Assembly (NCBI RefSeq): GCF_036226405.1
Contig: NZ_CP108464.1
Span: 4,154,001 to 4,218,000, forward strand
Length of the DNA: 64,000 nucleotides
DNA from: Streptomyces sp. NBC_01260
GTDB taxonomy: Bacteria > Actinomycetota > Actinomycetes > Streptomycetales > Streptomycetaceae
Reading direction: 5' to 3'
Part shown: positions 1 through 8,367 of the stretch, one piece after another
How the letters are laid out: the number at the start of each line of letters is the position of its first letter
Position numbering within the stretch: position 1 is the stretch's first letter
Translations under genes and position numbers: made by a program
Notes under the pieces: generated by a model
Databases searched by the model: none
Seen by the model: the letters and a program-made list of their open reading frames with translations, nothing else
Told to the model about the DNA's origin: nothing

Positions 1-442
1 GTCCGCTGGTGTGCATCACCGCGTGGCCGAACTCATGGGTGCGGGCGCTGATCCGGGCCAGGATCTCCAGACAGACCAGGGCCCTGGTCTCGGGCCCCGC
101 CTCGCGCCAGGCCGGCATCCCCGCGCGCATCGCCGGAATCAGGACATCCGGATCGGCGTGCGGGTACTCGACGCCGAGCTCCGGTCCGTACGGGGAGATC
201 TCCCCGCCCGTCCACCCGTCGGTGCCCGGCTGGCCGAGGTCGACACGCGTGTTCAGCACGGCGTCGAAGGCGGCCTTGCCCTCGGCGGCGCCCAGGCTGC
301 CGGGGGAGCCGCCCTCGCCGTACGCCTTCGGGTGCTCGGGGTGCGGGGACCAGTAGGCACGCGAGCGGATCGCGTCGAGGGCCCGGTCGAGCGTGGGGCG
401 GTGCTTCTCGGTCAGCTGGTGCGGGGAGAGCTCGGCGGCCAT
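1..442 (-). CDS. paaN: phenylacetic acid degradation protein PaaN, N-terminal part
   Basis: The reading frame runs leftwards from an ATG at 442 and leaves the window at base 1, so only about 147 N-terminal residues are present. The start MAAELSPHQLTEKHRPTLD and the segment YWSPHPEHPKAYGEGG are recognisable as the N-terminus of actinobacterial PaaN, an aldehyde-dehydrogenase-like enzyme of phenylacetyl-CoA catabolism. The last visible residues (ARTHEFGHAVMHTSG) are also typical. A GAGGAG ribosome site lies about 10 bases before the ATG. The gene is divergent from a TetR regulator, and a palindrome lies between them, which suggests local repression. Family assignment is from remembered homologues; the catalytic part is outside the window. 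Confidence 0.85.
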   Translation of the reverse strand, partial: MAAELSPHQLTEKHRPTLDRALDAIRSRAYWSPHPEHPKAYGEGGSPGSLGAAEGKAAFDAVLNTRVDLGQPGTDGWTGGEISPYGPELGVEYPHADPDVLIPAMRAGMPAWREAGPETRALVCLEILARISARTHEFGHAVMHTSG

Positions 443-496
443 GACGGACCAACTCCTCATCGAGCTGGGCAGGGACGGGCGGACAGAGTTAGAGTA

Positions 497-510
497 ACCG
501 AACGATCGGT
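497..510. promoter_or_regulatory. palindromic operator for the TetR regulator (PaaR-type)
   Basis: ACCGAACGATCGGT is a 14-base palindrome lying between the divergent paaN and TetR starts. It fits the ACCG-NN-CG-NN-CGGT core remembered for PaaR-type TetR regulators of actinobacterial phenylacetate genes. A near-identical copy sits at 1825-1838. Binding by the adjacent TetR is inference. Confidence 0.7.
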
Positions 511-565
511 CGGGACAAGGGGCCCCACGAAACCTGTGGACAACTCGTAGGGGAGGATCGCTGGC

Positions 566-1159
566 ATGACCACGGCCAAGCGGGACACGTACACCCCGGA
601 GACCCTGCTCACCGTCGCTGTCCGTGTCTTCAACGAGCGCGGTTACGACGGCACGTCCATGGAGCACCTCTCGAAGGCGGCGGGGATCTCCAAGTCGTCC
701 ATCTACCACCATGTGGCCGGCAAGGAAGAACTGCTGCGGCGAGCGGTCAGCCGGGCGCTGGACGGGCTCTTCGGAATCCTCGACGAGTCGGGTGCGACGC
801 GCGGTCGCGCGATCGGGCGGGTCGAGTACGTCACCCGTCGTACCGTCGAGGTGTTGATAGCCGAACTGCCCTACGTCACGCTGCTGCTGCGGGTGCGGGG
901 CAACACGAAGACCGAGCGCTGGGCGCTGGAGCGGCGGCGCGAGTTCGACCAGCGGGTGGGCGATCTGCTCAAGGCCGCGGTCGCGGACGGCGACCTCCGT
1001 TCCGACGTGGACATACGCCTGGCGACCCGGCTGCTTTTCGGCATGGTCAACTCCCTGGTGGAGTGGTACCGGCCGTTGCCGGACGGCGGCGCGGAACGGG
1101 ACCAGCTCGCGGACACCGTCGTACAGCTGGCCTTCGACGGCATGAAGTCCAGCCGCTGA
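566..1159 (+). CDS. TetR/AcrR family transcriptional regulator (PaaR-like)
   Basis: This 197-residue protein has a standard TetR N-terminal helix-turn-helix at about residues 10-55: ETLLTVAVRVFNERGYDGTS, then a recognition helix with AAGISKSSIYHHVAGKEEL. A variable helical ligand-binding half follows (WALERRREFDQRVGDLL). The ATG at 566 is preceded by GGGGAGGA at good spacing. It is divergent from paaN with the palindrome at 497-510 between them, so it is probably a local repressor of phenylacetate genes and of itself. It converges on the Lrp gene with a 42-base gap. Its ligand is unknown; phenylacetyl-CoA is a guess from context. Confidence 0.85.
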   Translation: MTTAKRDTYTPETLLTVAVRVFNERGYDGTSMEHLSKAAGISKSSIYHHVAGKEELLRRAVSRALDGLFGILDESGATRGRAIGRVEYVTRRTVEVLIAELPYVTLLLRVRGNTKTERWALERRREFDQRVGDLLKAAVADGDLRSDVDIRLATRLLFGMVNSLVEWYRPLPDGGAERDQLADTVVQLAFDGMKSSR

Positions 1160-1201
1160 GCCGCTGAGCCGCGCTGGGCCCACGGCCCGTCCTGTCTCGC
1201 C

Positions 1202-1723
1202 TCAGGTGAGCTCCGTGGGGCGGTCGGGGCCCGGGGCCAGGTCCGTCTCCTCGAACACCAGCAGGGTGCGGGTGGAGAGCACCTCCGGGATGGACTGGAT
1301 CCTGGTCAGCACCAGCTCGCGCAGTGACCGGTTGTCCCGTGTGTGCACCAGCAGCAGGACATCGAAATCGCCGCTGACCAGCGCGATGTGCGTGGCTCCC
1401 GGCAGCGCCTGGAGCTGCTCCCGAACGGTGCGCCAGGAATTCTGGACGATCTTGAGCGTGATGTAGGCGGAGGCCCCCTGCCCCGCCCGTTCATGGTTCA
1501 CCCGCGCGCTGAAGCCCCGGATCACCCCGTCGTCGATGAGCCGGTTGATCCGGGCGTAGGCGTTGGCGCGCGACACATGGACGCGATCGGCCACCGACCG
1601 TATCGAGGCGCGGCCGTCCGTCTGGAGCAACCGGAGGATGGCGCGGTCGATGGAGTCGAGCGGGCGTGCCGGAGGAATCCGGCCGGGGTCCTCGCCCCCG
1701 TCAGCCATTTGTTCAGCTGCCAT
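1202..1723 (-). CDS. Lrp/AsnC family transcriptional regulator
   Basis: A 173-residue protein with an AsnC-type winged helix near residues 22-70 (LDSIDRAILRLLQTDGRASI, then VADRVHVSRANAYARINRL) and a C-terminal RAM effector domain (GASAYITLKIV ... ALVSGDFDVLLLVHTRD). A longer open frame reaches 1867, but the ATG at 1723 has an AGGGAGG ribosome site and starts just before the conserved domain, so it is preferred. It is divergent from the first branched-chain dehydrogenase operon. In Pseudomonas the Lrp homologue BkdR activates the bkd operon, so a similar role here is a reasonable inference. Confidence 0.85.
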   Translation of the reverse strand: MAAEQMADGGEDPGRIPPARPLDSIDRAILRLLQTDGRASIRSVADRVHVSRANAYARINRLIDDGVIRGFSARVNHERAGQGASAYITLKIVQNSWRTVREQLQALPGATHIALVSGDFDVLLLVHTRDNRSLRELVLTRIQSIPEVLSTRTLLVFEETDLAPGPDRPTELT

Positions 1724-1824
1724 GTTCCCGCGCCTCCCTGTCCTGGACGAGCTGTCCCCATCCCAGGCTGTGGAGAACCGTTTGTCCACAGGCTGACGGC
1801 GCCTGTAGCCAAAATGCGCTCGCG

Positions 1825-1838
1825 ACCGAACAATCGGT
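1825..1838. promoter_or_regulatory. second copy of the TetR-type palindrome, Lrp/bkd intergenic
   Basis: ACCGAACAATCGGT differs by one base from the palindrome at 497-510. It sits between the divergent lrp-like gene and the E1alpha gene. It suggests that the TetR regulator 0.7 kb away may also act on the bkd promoter or the lrp promoter. This is inference from sequence identity only. Confidence 0.55.
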
Positions 1839-1877
1839 AGGTGAGGCGCACCACATGCGTGCCTCACGCAGTCATTG

Positions 1878-1897
1878 ATATTTCGACATATTTCGAC
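1878..1897. repeat. 10-bp tandem direct repeat in the bkd promoter region
   Basis: ATATTTCGAC occurs twice head to tail. It is the most AT-rich spot in the Lrp/bkd intergenic region. A 10-base pitch places both copies on the same helix face, as expected for a dimeric regulator such as Lrp. Function is inferred. Confidence 0.5.
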
Positions 1898-1902
1898 ACC
1901 CC

Positions 1903-1929
1903 TCGATGTCGGGGCACCCCCGACGTCGA
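1903..1929. promoter_or_regulatory. inverted repeat / possible leader hairpin upstream of bkd E1alpha
   Basis: The arms TCGATGTCGGGG and CCCCGACGTCGA (one mismatch) are separated by CAC. The hairpin lies 43 bases before the E1alpha start codon. It could be an operator or an RNA hairpin in the operon leader. Confidence 0.45.
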
Positions 1930-1971
1930 CAGTTGCCGCTCGATACCCCTCGATGCCAGGAGGTGCTTGTC

Positions 1972-3135
1972 ATGACGGTCCAAGAGCTGCCCGGCGCGGC
2001 CGCCTACCGGCCCACGCCGCCGCCGGCGTGGAAGCCGCTCACCGACCCGGCGCCGCTGCTCCCGGACCCCGAGCCGTACCGTGTGCTCGGTACGGACGCC
2101 GCGGCCGACGCAGACCCGGAACTGCTGCTGCGGCTCTACGCCGAGCTGGTGCGCGGCCGGCGCTACAACACCCAGGCGACCGCCCTCACCAAGCAGGGCC
2201 GGCTCGCCGTCTATCCGTCGAGCACGGGGCAGGAGGCCTGCGAGATCGCGGCCGCCCTGGTGCTGGAGGAGCGGGACTGGCTCTTCCCCAGCTACCGCGA
2301 CACGCTCGCGGCCGTGGCGCGGGGGCTGGATCCGGTCGAGGCGCTGACCCTGCTGCGGGGCGACCGGCACACCGGCTACGACCCGCGCGAGCACCGCATC
2401 GCCCCGCTCTGCACCCCCCTCGCCACCCAGCTGCCCCATGCCGTGGGCCTGGCGCACGCGGCGCGGCTCAAGGGGGATGACGTGGTCGCGCTCGCCATGG
2501 TCGGCGACGGCGGCACCAGCGAGGGCGATTTCCACGAGGCGCTCAATTTCGCGGCCGTCTGGAAGGCCCCGGTCGTTTTCCTCGTGCAGAACAACGGCTT
2601 CGCCATCTCCGTACCGCTGGCCAAGCAGACCGCGGCACCCTCCCTGGCGCACAAGGCCGTGGGGTACGGGATGCCGGGCCGGCTGGTCGACGGCAACGAC
2701 GCGGCGGCGGTGCACCAGGTCCTCTCCGAGGCGGTCGAGCGGGCCAGGAGCGGCGGCGGCCCGACGCTCGTGGAGGCCATCACCTACCGCATGGACGCGC
2801 ATACGAACGCCGATGACGCGACCCGCTACCGCGGCGACAGCGAGGTCGAGGCGTGGCGGGCCCACGATCCGGTCCAGCTCATGGAGCGGGAGCTGACCGG
2901 GCGCGGGCTGCTCGGAGCCGACGGCATCGAGGAGGCACGCACGGCCGCCGAGCGGATGGCGGCCGGACTGCGCGAGCGGATGAACGCGGATCCGGTGCTC
3001 GACCCGATGGATCTCTTCACCCATGTGTACGCGGAGCAGACCACCCAGCTGCGTGAGCAGGCGGCCCGCCTGCGCGTCGAGCTGGACGCGGAGAACGAGC
3101 AGCACGGCACGGACGACGGGGGAGCAGGGCGATGA
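1972..3135 (+). CDS. bkdA: 2-oxoacid dehydrogenase E1 subunit alpha (branched-chain type), cluster 1
   Basis: Thiamine-diphosphate-dependent alpha subunit (387 residues) of the branched-chain 2-oxoacid dehydrogenase complex, which decarboxylates the keto acids of Val, Leu and Ile and so supplies acyl-CoA starter units. The ThDP motif is visible as GDGGTSEGDFHEALNF followed by FLVQNN; the Mg/ThDP region CTPLATQLPHAVGLAHA precedes it. The ATG at 1972 has an AGGAGGTG ribosome site; the longer open frame from 1906 lacks one. It overlaps the beta gene by ATGA, giving a tight alpha-beta-E2 operon. Separate alpha and beta subunits favour the branched-chain complex over pyruvate dehydrogenase, which in actinobacteria normally uses a single-chain E1. 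Confidence 0.9.
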   Translation: MTVQELPGAAAYRPTPPPAWKPLTDPAPLLPDPEPYRVLGTDAAADADPELLLRLYAELVRGRRYNTQATALTKQGRLAVYPSSTGQEACEIAAALVLEERDWLFPSYRDTLAAVARGLDPVEALTLLRGDRHTGYDPREHRIAPLCTPLATQLPHAVGLAHAARLKGDDVVALAMVGDGGTSEGDFHEALNFAAVWKAPVVFLVQNNGFAISVPLAKQTAAPSLAHKAVGYGMPGRLVDGNDAAAVHQVLSEAVERARSGGGPTLVEAITYRMDAHTNADDATRYRGDSEVEAWRAHDPVQLMERELTGRGLLGADGIEEARTAAERMAAGLRERMNADPVLDPMDLFTHVYAEQTTQLREQAARLRVELDAENEQHGTDDGGAGR

Positions 3136-4163
3136 CCACCGCAGCGGCCACGGCCGGAGAGCGGACGGCGAAGGCCAAACCCGCCACCATGGCGCAGGCC
3201 CTCGGGCGTGCGCTGCGCGACTCGATGGCGCAGGACCCCTCCGTGCACGTCCTCGGGGAGGACGTCGGGACGCTCGGCGGTGTCTTCCGGATCACCGACG
3301 GCCTGGCGAAGGAGTTCGGCGAGGACCGTTGCACGGACACCCCGCTGGCCGAGGCCGGCATCCTCGGGGCGGCCGTCGGCATGGCGATGTACGGGCTGCG
3401 GCCCGTCGTCGAGATGCAGTTCGACGCCTTCGCCTATCCGGCGTTCGAGCAGCTCATCAGCCATGTCGCCAAGATGCGGAACCGGACCGCGGGCGCCATG
3501 CCGCTGCCGATCACGGTCCGGGTGCCGTACGGCGGCGGAATCGGCGGCGTCGAGCACCACAGCGACTCCTCGGAGGCGTACTACATGGCGACTCCTGGTC
3601 TCCATGTCGTCACGCCCGCCACCGTCGATGACGCCTACGGGCTGCTGAGGGCCTCGATCGCCTCCGACGATCCGGTGGTCTTCCTGGAGCCCAAGCGGCT
3701 CTACTGGTCGAAGGCGGCCTGGTCGCCGCACGCGCCCGCCCCCGTGGAGCCCATCGGGCGGGCCGTCGTGCGCCGGCCCGGACGCAGCGCGACCCTGATC
3801 ACGTACGGGCCTTCCCTGCCCGTCTGCATGGAGGCCGCGCAGGCCGCGGTCGAGGAGGGCTGGGACCTCGAAGTCGTCGATCTGCGCTCGCTGGTGCCGT
3901 TCGACGACGAGACGGTGGCCGCCTCCGTGCGGCGCACCGGCCGTGCGGTCGTCGTCCATGAGTCCACCGGCTTCGGCGGTCCGGGCGGCGAGATCGCGGC
4001 CCGGATCACCGAGCGCTGCTTCCACCATCTGGAGGCGCCGGTGCTGCGCGTCGCCGGTTTCGACATCCCGTATCCGCCGCCGATGCAGGAGCGACACCAC
4101 CTGCCGGGCGTGGACCGGGTGCTCGACGCCGTCGCGCGACTGCAGTGGGAGGCGGAGCACTGA
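3132..4163 (+). CDS. bkdB: 2-oxoacid dehydrogenase E1 subunit beta, cluster 1
   Basis: A 343-residue E1 beta subunit that pairs with the alpha subunit encoded just upstream. Typical segments are visible: VHVLGEDVGTLGGVFRITDG, DTPLAEAGILGAAVGMA, VEMQFDAFAYPAFEQL, RVPYGGGIGGVEHHSDSSEA, and the C-terminal transketolase domain EVVDLRSLVPFDDETV with VHESTGFGGPG. The start codon overlaps the alpha stop by four bases and its own stop overlaps the E2 ATG (TGATG), indicating translational coupling and fixed subunit ratios. It is a paralogue of the beta subunit at 24032. Confidence 0.9.
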   Translation: MTTAAATAGERTAKAKPATMAQALGRALRDSMAQDPSVHVLGEDVGTLGGVFRITDGLAKEFGEDRCTDTPLAEAGILGAAVGMAMYGLRPVVEMQFDAFAYPAFEQLISHVAKMRNRTAGAMPLPITVRVPYGGGIGGVEHHSDSSEAYYMATPGLHVVTPATVDDAYGLLRASIASDDPVVFLEPKRLYWSKAAWSPHAPAPVEPIGRAVVRRPGRSATLITYGPSLPVCMEAAQAAVEEGWDLEVVDLRSLVPFDDETVAASVRRTGRAVVVHESTGFGGPGGEIAARITERCFHHLEAPVLRVAGFDIPYPPPMQERHHLPGVDRVLDAVARLQWEAEH

Positions 4164-5554
4164 TGCCGCAGGTACTCGAATTCAAGCTTCCGGATCTCGG
4201 TGAGGGACTGACAGAGGCCGAGATCGTGCGCTGGCTGGTGGAGGTCGGCGATGTCGTCGCCATCGATCAGCCGGTCGTCGAGGTCGAGACGGCCAAGGCG
4301 ATGGTGGAGGTGCCGTGCCCGTACGGGGGCGTGGTGACCGCGCGGTTCGGCGAGGAGGGTACGGAACTGCCGGTCGGGGCACCGTTGCTGACGGTCGCGG
4401 TCGGATCCGTGGAGCCGTCGGGGAGTACGGCGGAATCCGGGTCCGGTACGGGGGCCGCCGGGGCGGAACCGTCCGGGTCCGGCAATGTGCTGGTGGGGTA
4501 CGGAACCGGCGCACCGCCGGTGCGCCGCAAGCGGGTACGGCCGGAGGGACTCTCGGCGCCCGCCGCCGCCGCCGCCACTTCTGCTGCTCAGCCTGTTCCG
4601 GTTGCTTCCGTTGCTCCGGTGCCCGCTGCGGTCGTGGCTTCCGCCGTCGTTCCGGACGGGGCACAGGGGCCGGTCGCCGTCGTCTCCCCGCTGGTGCGCA
4701 AGCTCGCGCGGCAGCACGACCTCGATCTGCGCCAGCTCTCGGGCTCAGGGCCCGACGGGCTGATCCTGCGGGCCGACGTGGAGTCCGCCATCCGGTCGGT
4801 CACCGCGACCCCGCAGGAGGCCGCGGTGACGGACCAGGCATCGGCACGTCCAGGCGGCGAACGGGTTCCGCTGCGCGGGGTACGGGGCGCGGTCGCCGAC
4901 AAGCTGGCGCGCAGCCGGCGCGAGATCCCCGACGCCACCTGCTGGGTGGACGCGGATGCCACCGAGCTGATGGCGGCCAGGGCGGCGATGAACGCCGCCG
5001 GTGGTCCCGGTGCCGGGCCCAAGGTGTCGGTGCTCGCCCTGCTCGCCCGTATCTGCACAGCCGCCCTGGCCCGGTACCCCGAACTCAACTCCACGGTGGA
5101 CCAGGAAGCACGGGAGATCGTGCGGCTGTCCGGTGTCCACCTCGGGTTCGCGGCCCAGACCGAGCGGGGGCTGGTCGTCCCGGTCGTACGGGATGCGCAG
5201 GCGCGCAGCACGGAGTCGATCGGGGCCGAGATCACCCGGCTCACGGAGGCCGCCAGGACGGGAACGCTGAAGCCGGCTGAGCTGACCGGTGGCACGTTCA
5301 CGCTCAACAACTACGGGGTGTTCGGGGTGGACGGCTCGACCCCGATCATCAACCACCCCGAGGCGGCGATGCTCGGTGTCGGCCGTATCGTCCCCAAGCC
5401 GTGGGTGCACGAGGGCGAGCTGGCCGTGCGGCGGGTCGTCCAGCTCTCGCTGACCTTCGACCACCGGGTCTGCGACGGCGGCACGGCGGGAGGTTTCCTG
5501 CGCTACGTGGCCGACTGCGTGGAACAGCCGGCGGTGCTCCTGCGGGCGCTGTAG
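4163..5554 (+). CDS. bkdC: 2-oxoacid dehydrogenase E2 (dihydrolipoamide acyltransferase), cluster 1
   Basis: A 463-residue E2 core protein with one lipoyl domain (residues 1-80, lipoyl lysine K45 in ETAKAMVEVP), an Ala/Pro/Val-rich linker, a peripheral subunit-binding domain around residues 175-210 (VSPLVRKLARQHDLDLRQLS), and a catalytic domain ending with the active-site motif DHRVCDGG. The third motif position is Cys where Val is usual. The ATG at 4163 overlaps the E1beta stop; an upstream in-frame start would extend into that gene. No lipoamide dehydrogenase follows, so E3 must be supplied from elsewhere. Confidence 0.9.
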   Translation: MPQVLEFKLPDLGEGLTEAEIVRWLVEVGDVVAIDQPVVEVETAKAMVEVPCPYGGVVTARFGEEGTELPVGAPLLTVAVGSVEPSGSTAESGSGTGAAGAEPSGSGNVLVGYGTGAPPVRRKRVRPEGLSAPAAAAATSAAQPVPVASVAPVPAAVVASAVVPDGAQGPVAVVSPLVRKLARQHDLDLRQLSGSGPDGLILRADVESAIRSVTATPQEAAVTDQASARPGGERVPLRGVRGAVADKLARSRREIPDATCWVDADATELMAARAAMNAAGGPGAGPKVSVLALLARICTAALARYPELNSTVDQEAREIVRLSGVHLGFAAQTERGLVVPVVRDAQARSTESIGAEITRLTEAARTGTLKPAELTGGTFTLNNYGVFGVDGSTPIINHPEAAMLGVGRIVPKPWVHEGELAVRRVVQLSLTFDHRVCDGGTAGGFLRYVADCVEQPAVLLRAL

Positions 5555-5593
5555 GCACCGCCGCCGGTATTCCCGCTTCTTCCGGTTCTCCCT

Positions 5594-5641
5594 GTTCCGT
5601 TCCGCGTTCCGTTCCGCGTTCCGTTCCGCGTTCCGTTCCGC
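5594..5641. repeat. 12-bp tandem repeat, four copies
   Basis: GTTCCGTTCCGC is repeated four times without a mismatch in the 150-base gap between the E2 gene and mobA. No coding frame is supported here. It may be a slippage-prone minisatellite. Confidence 0.85.
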
Positions 5642-5704
5642 GTTGATCCACGGGAGCGCGGACGGGGAGGACCCACCGGGCCGGACGGCCCGCATACTCG
5701 GGGC

Positions 5705-6553
5705 ATGACCGCGTATGACGCCATCGTTCTCGCCGGAGGTGCCGCGAAGCGGCTCGGCGGTGCCGACAAGCCGGGGCTCCGGATCGGTGGCCGTGCGCTG
5801 CTCGACCGGGTGCTCGCGGCCTGTGGCGACGCCGGGACCACGGTGGTGGTGGGGGGCAGACGGCCCACGGTGCGCCCCGTGACGTGGGCGCGCGAAGAGC
5901 CGCAGGGCGGCGGTCCGTTGGCCGCACTCGGTGCCGGGGTGCGGCACACGGCGGCGGAGCGCCTTCTGGTGCTCTCCGCCGATCTGCCGTTTCTGGGGGC
6001 GGACACGGTCGGGTCCCTGCTGGCAGCCGTCGGCCGGGACGGCCTGGAAGGCGCTGTCTGCACCGATCAGGACGGCCGTGACCAGCCGCTGGTGGCCGTC
6101 TACCGGGCGGAACCGTTGCGCCGCGAACTGGCACTGCTCGCCGCGGAGCACGGTGGACTCGCCGGACTGCCCCTGCGGTTGCTGACGCACGAGCTGCGGC
6201 TCTCCCGGGTGGCTGCGGACCCGCTCGCCTCGTTCGACTGCGACACCTGGGAGGACATCGCTTCGGCCCGGGCCCGGATCAGAGAACATGGGACGGTGCT
6301 GGACGAATGGATCACCGCAGTCAAGAACGAACTGGCCATCGAAATCGACGTCGACACCGCCGTCCTGCTCGACCTCGCCCGTGACGCCGCCCACGGTGTC
6401 GCCAGGCCCGCCGCGCCCCTGACGACCTTCCTGGTCGGGTACGCGGCGGCGAAGGCGAGCAGCGACGGGGGCGGGCCCGAGGCAGTGGCCGAGGCCGCCC
6501 GTAAGGCCGCCGCGCTCGCTCTCCGCTGGGCGGACGAGACCGAGACGCCATGA
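5705..6553 (+). CDS. mobA: molybdenum cofactor guanylyltransferase MobA with C-terminal DUF6457 domain
   Basis: A 282-residue protein whose first 190 residues form a MobA-like nucleotidyltransferase that attaches GMP to molybdopterin. The N-terminal signature is IVLAGGAAKRLGGADKPGL, and the LSADLPFLG segment contains the metal-binding Asp. The last 90 residues (LDEWITAVKNELAIEIDVD ... FLVGYAAAKA) match the small helical DUF6457 domain often found alone or fused to MobA in actinobacteria. The ATG of moeA overlaps the stop codon (ATGA), so the two cofactor-maturation genes are translationally coupled. Confidence 0.85.
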   Translation: MTAYDAIVLAGGAAKRLGGADKPGLRIGGRALLDRVLAACGDAGTTVVVGGRRPTVRPVTWAREEPQGGGPLAALGAGVRHTAAERLLVLSADLPFLGADTVGSLLAAVGRDGLEGAVCTDQDGRDQPLVAVYRAEPLRRELALLAAEHGGLAGLPLRLLTHELRLSRVAADPLASFDCDTWEDIASARARIREHGTVLDEWITAVKNELAIEIDVDTAVLLDLARDAAHGVARPAAPLTTFLVGYAAAKASSDGGGPEAVAEAARKAAALALRWADETETP

Positions 6554-8367
6554 CGGGTCGCAGTGGCAGTACCGGGCGGCCCCCGGCTGCCGTGCAGAAC
6601 CCGGCCGAGAGGAAGGGCCCGGCCGGGGCGAAGGACCTGGCCGACGCGGAGGGCGCCGCCGAGTCCGTTGAGTCCTTGGATTCCGTCGACTCCGCTGACG
6701 CCGAAGCGCGACGCGCGGCGAAGGCCGAGGCCGAGGCCGACGAGGAGCGGGCCGTCGCGCAGGCTCTTGCGCTGGTCGGCCGACAGCCGTACCGCGGCCC
6801 GGGTACTGGACCTGAACCTGTTAACGGCCCCGGCCCCGACCGGTCGCCGGACCCGACGTCGCCATCGGACCCGCCGCAGCCCGACCCCAGGGGCCCCGGA
6901 GACCCTGCCAGTCCCACCGGCTCCACCGGCTCCCCCGGCTCCACCGGCTCCCCCGGCTACACCGGCTCCCCGCGAAACGCCGACCGTGCCTCCGGCCGTG
7001 CCGCCGACCGGGCCTCCGAGGGCGGACGCCGCCCCGCCGCGCAGGCCCGGCGGCGTACCCACGCCACCGCGTGGGGCGAGGCGCGTGCCGTCGCGGCCCG
7101 CGCCGGGCGCGGGGTTCCTCCCCGCACCGGACGTCTCCCCCTCGACCACGCGCTCGGACACGTGCTGGCCGAGCCGCTCGCCGCCCTCACCGATCTCCCG
7201 TCCTTCGACACCTCCGCCATGGACGGCTGGGCCGTCGCGGGCCCGGGCCCGTGGCACATCCGGGAGAACGAGGGCGTCCTCGCGGGCCACGCCGCCCCCG
7301 CCCCGCTCCCCGACGGTGACGCCGTGCGCATCGCCACCGGAGCCCGTATCCCGGCGGACGCCACCGCCGTCATCCGGAGCGAACACGCTCAGGCCGACGG
7401 TGCGAAGGGACTGTTGTACGCGCAGCGACAGGTGAATCCCGGGCAGGACATCAGGCCGCGCGGACAGGAGTGCCGCTTTGGAGAGCAACTCCTCCCCGCC
7501 GGAACGCTGGTGACGCCCGCCGTTCTCGGGCTGGCCGCTGCCGCCGGGTACGACGAACTGCTCACCCGCCCCCGGCCGCGCGTCGATGTCCTGGTCCTGG
7601 GCGACGAACTGCTGACGGCCGGGCTGCCGCACGACGGGCTGATCCGTGACGCACTCGGCCCGATGATCGGCCCCTGGCTGCGCGCGCTGGGTGCCGAGGT
7701 CTCCGCGCCCCGCCGCCTCGGAGACGACGCGGAAGCCCTCCGCAAGGCGCTCGTCGCCTCCGACGCGGATCTGGTCATCACCACCGGCGGCACTGCTGCG
7801 GGACCGGTCGACCATGTGCACCCCGTGCTCGCCGATCTGGGGGCCGAGCTGCTCGTCGACGGTGTCGCCGTCCGCCCCGGCCACCCCATGCTGCTGGCCC
7901 GGCTCCGTGCCGGAGGGCCGTATCTTGTCGGGCTGCCCGGTAACCCCCTGGCCGCCGTGTCCGGGCTGCTCACGCTTGCCGAGCCACTGCTCAGCGGGCT
8001 GGCGGGCCGGACTTCGCAGGACCTCTACCGCGTCGCGGTCCGTGACGAGGTGCACGGCCACCCGCACGACACCCGGCTGGTCCCCGTGATCCATCGCACG
8101 GAAGGCGCCCGCGAGTTCACCCACCGCGCCGGAACCGGAACCGGAACCGGAACCAGAACCGGAGCCCGCGCCGGAACCGGAACCGGCGCCGGAATCGATC
8201 ACGTCGTACCCCTGCATTACAACGGTCCAGCCATGCTGCGCGGGATCGCTGCCGCGGACGGGCTGGCCGTCGTGGAGCCGGGCGGGGTACGGTCCGGCAC
8301 CGAGGTGGAGATCCTCGATCTACCGTGGGCCCCGGCGACGCCGTGGGCTGAAGGGTGTTTCACGTGA
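6550..8367 (+). CDS. moeA: molybdopterin molybdotransferase MoeA
   Basis: MoeA inserts molybdate into adenylylated molybdopterin. The core is recognisable from about residue 165: SFDTSAMDGWAV, GARIPADATAVI, VLVLGDELLTAG, ITTGGTAAGPVDHV, VRPGHPMLLARL and GLPGNPLAAVSGLL. At 605 residues it is about 200 longer than usual. The excess is a low-complexity N-terminal stretch of about 165 residues with GSTGSPG repeats and a GTGTGT-rich insert near residues 530-550. A downstream internal start is possible, but the four-base overlap with mobA supports the ATG at 6550. The stop lies inside a ParB-type palindrome. Confidence 0.88.
   Translation: MTGRSGSTGRPPAAVQNPAERKGPAGAKDLADAEGAAESVESLDSVDSADAEARRAAKAEAEADEERAVAQALALVGRQPYRGPGTGPEPVNGPGPDRSPDPTSPSDPPQPDPRGPGDPASPTGSTGSPGSTGSPGYTGSPRNADRASGRAADRASEGGRRPAAQARRRTHATAWGEARAVAARAGRGVPPRTGRLPLDHALGHVLAEPLAALTDLPSFDTSAMDGWAVAGPGPWHIRENEGVLAGHAAPAPLPDGDAVRIATGARIPADATAVIRSEHAQADGAKGLLYAQRQVNPGQDIRPRGQECRFGEQLLPAGTLVTPAVLGLAAAAGYDELLTRPRPRVDVLVLGDELLTAGLPHDGLIRDALGPMIGPWLRALGAEVSAPRRLGDDAEALRKALVASDADLVITTGGTAAGPVDHVHPVLADLGAELLVDGVAVRPGHPMLLARLRAGGPYLVGLPGNPLAAVSGLLTLAEPLLSGLAGRTSQDLYRVAVRDEVHGHPHDTRLVPVIHRTEGAREFTHRAGTGTGTGTRTGARAGTGTGAGIDHVVPLHYNGPAMLRGIAAADGLAVVEPGGVRSGTEVEILDLPWAPATPWAEGCFT
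6921..6972 (+). repeat. 18-bp coding repeat in the moeA N-terminal extension
   Basis: The unit CTCCACCGGCTCCCCCGG occurs twice exactly and once in degenerate form. It encodes a GSTGSP-type repeat in an unstructured part of MoeA. It is probably slippage-generated. Confidence 0.8.
8129..8196 (+). repeat. GGAACC hexanucleotide repeat near the moeA 3' end
   Basis: GGAACC units are repeated, with interruptions, and encode alternating Gly-Thr residues in a surface insert of MoeA. A similar Pro/Glu-coding repeat occurs at the end of the SpoIIE gene (58091-58130). Confidence 0.75.
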
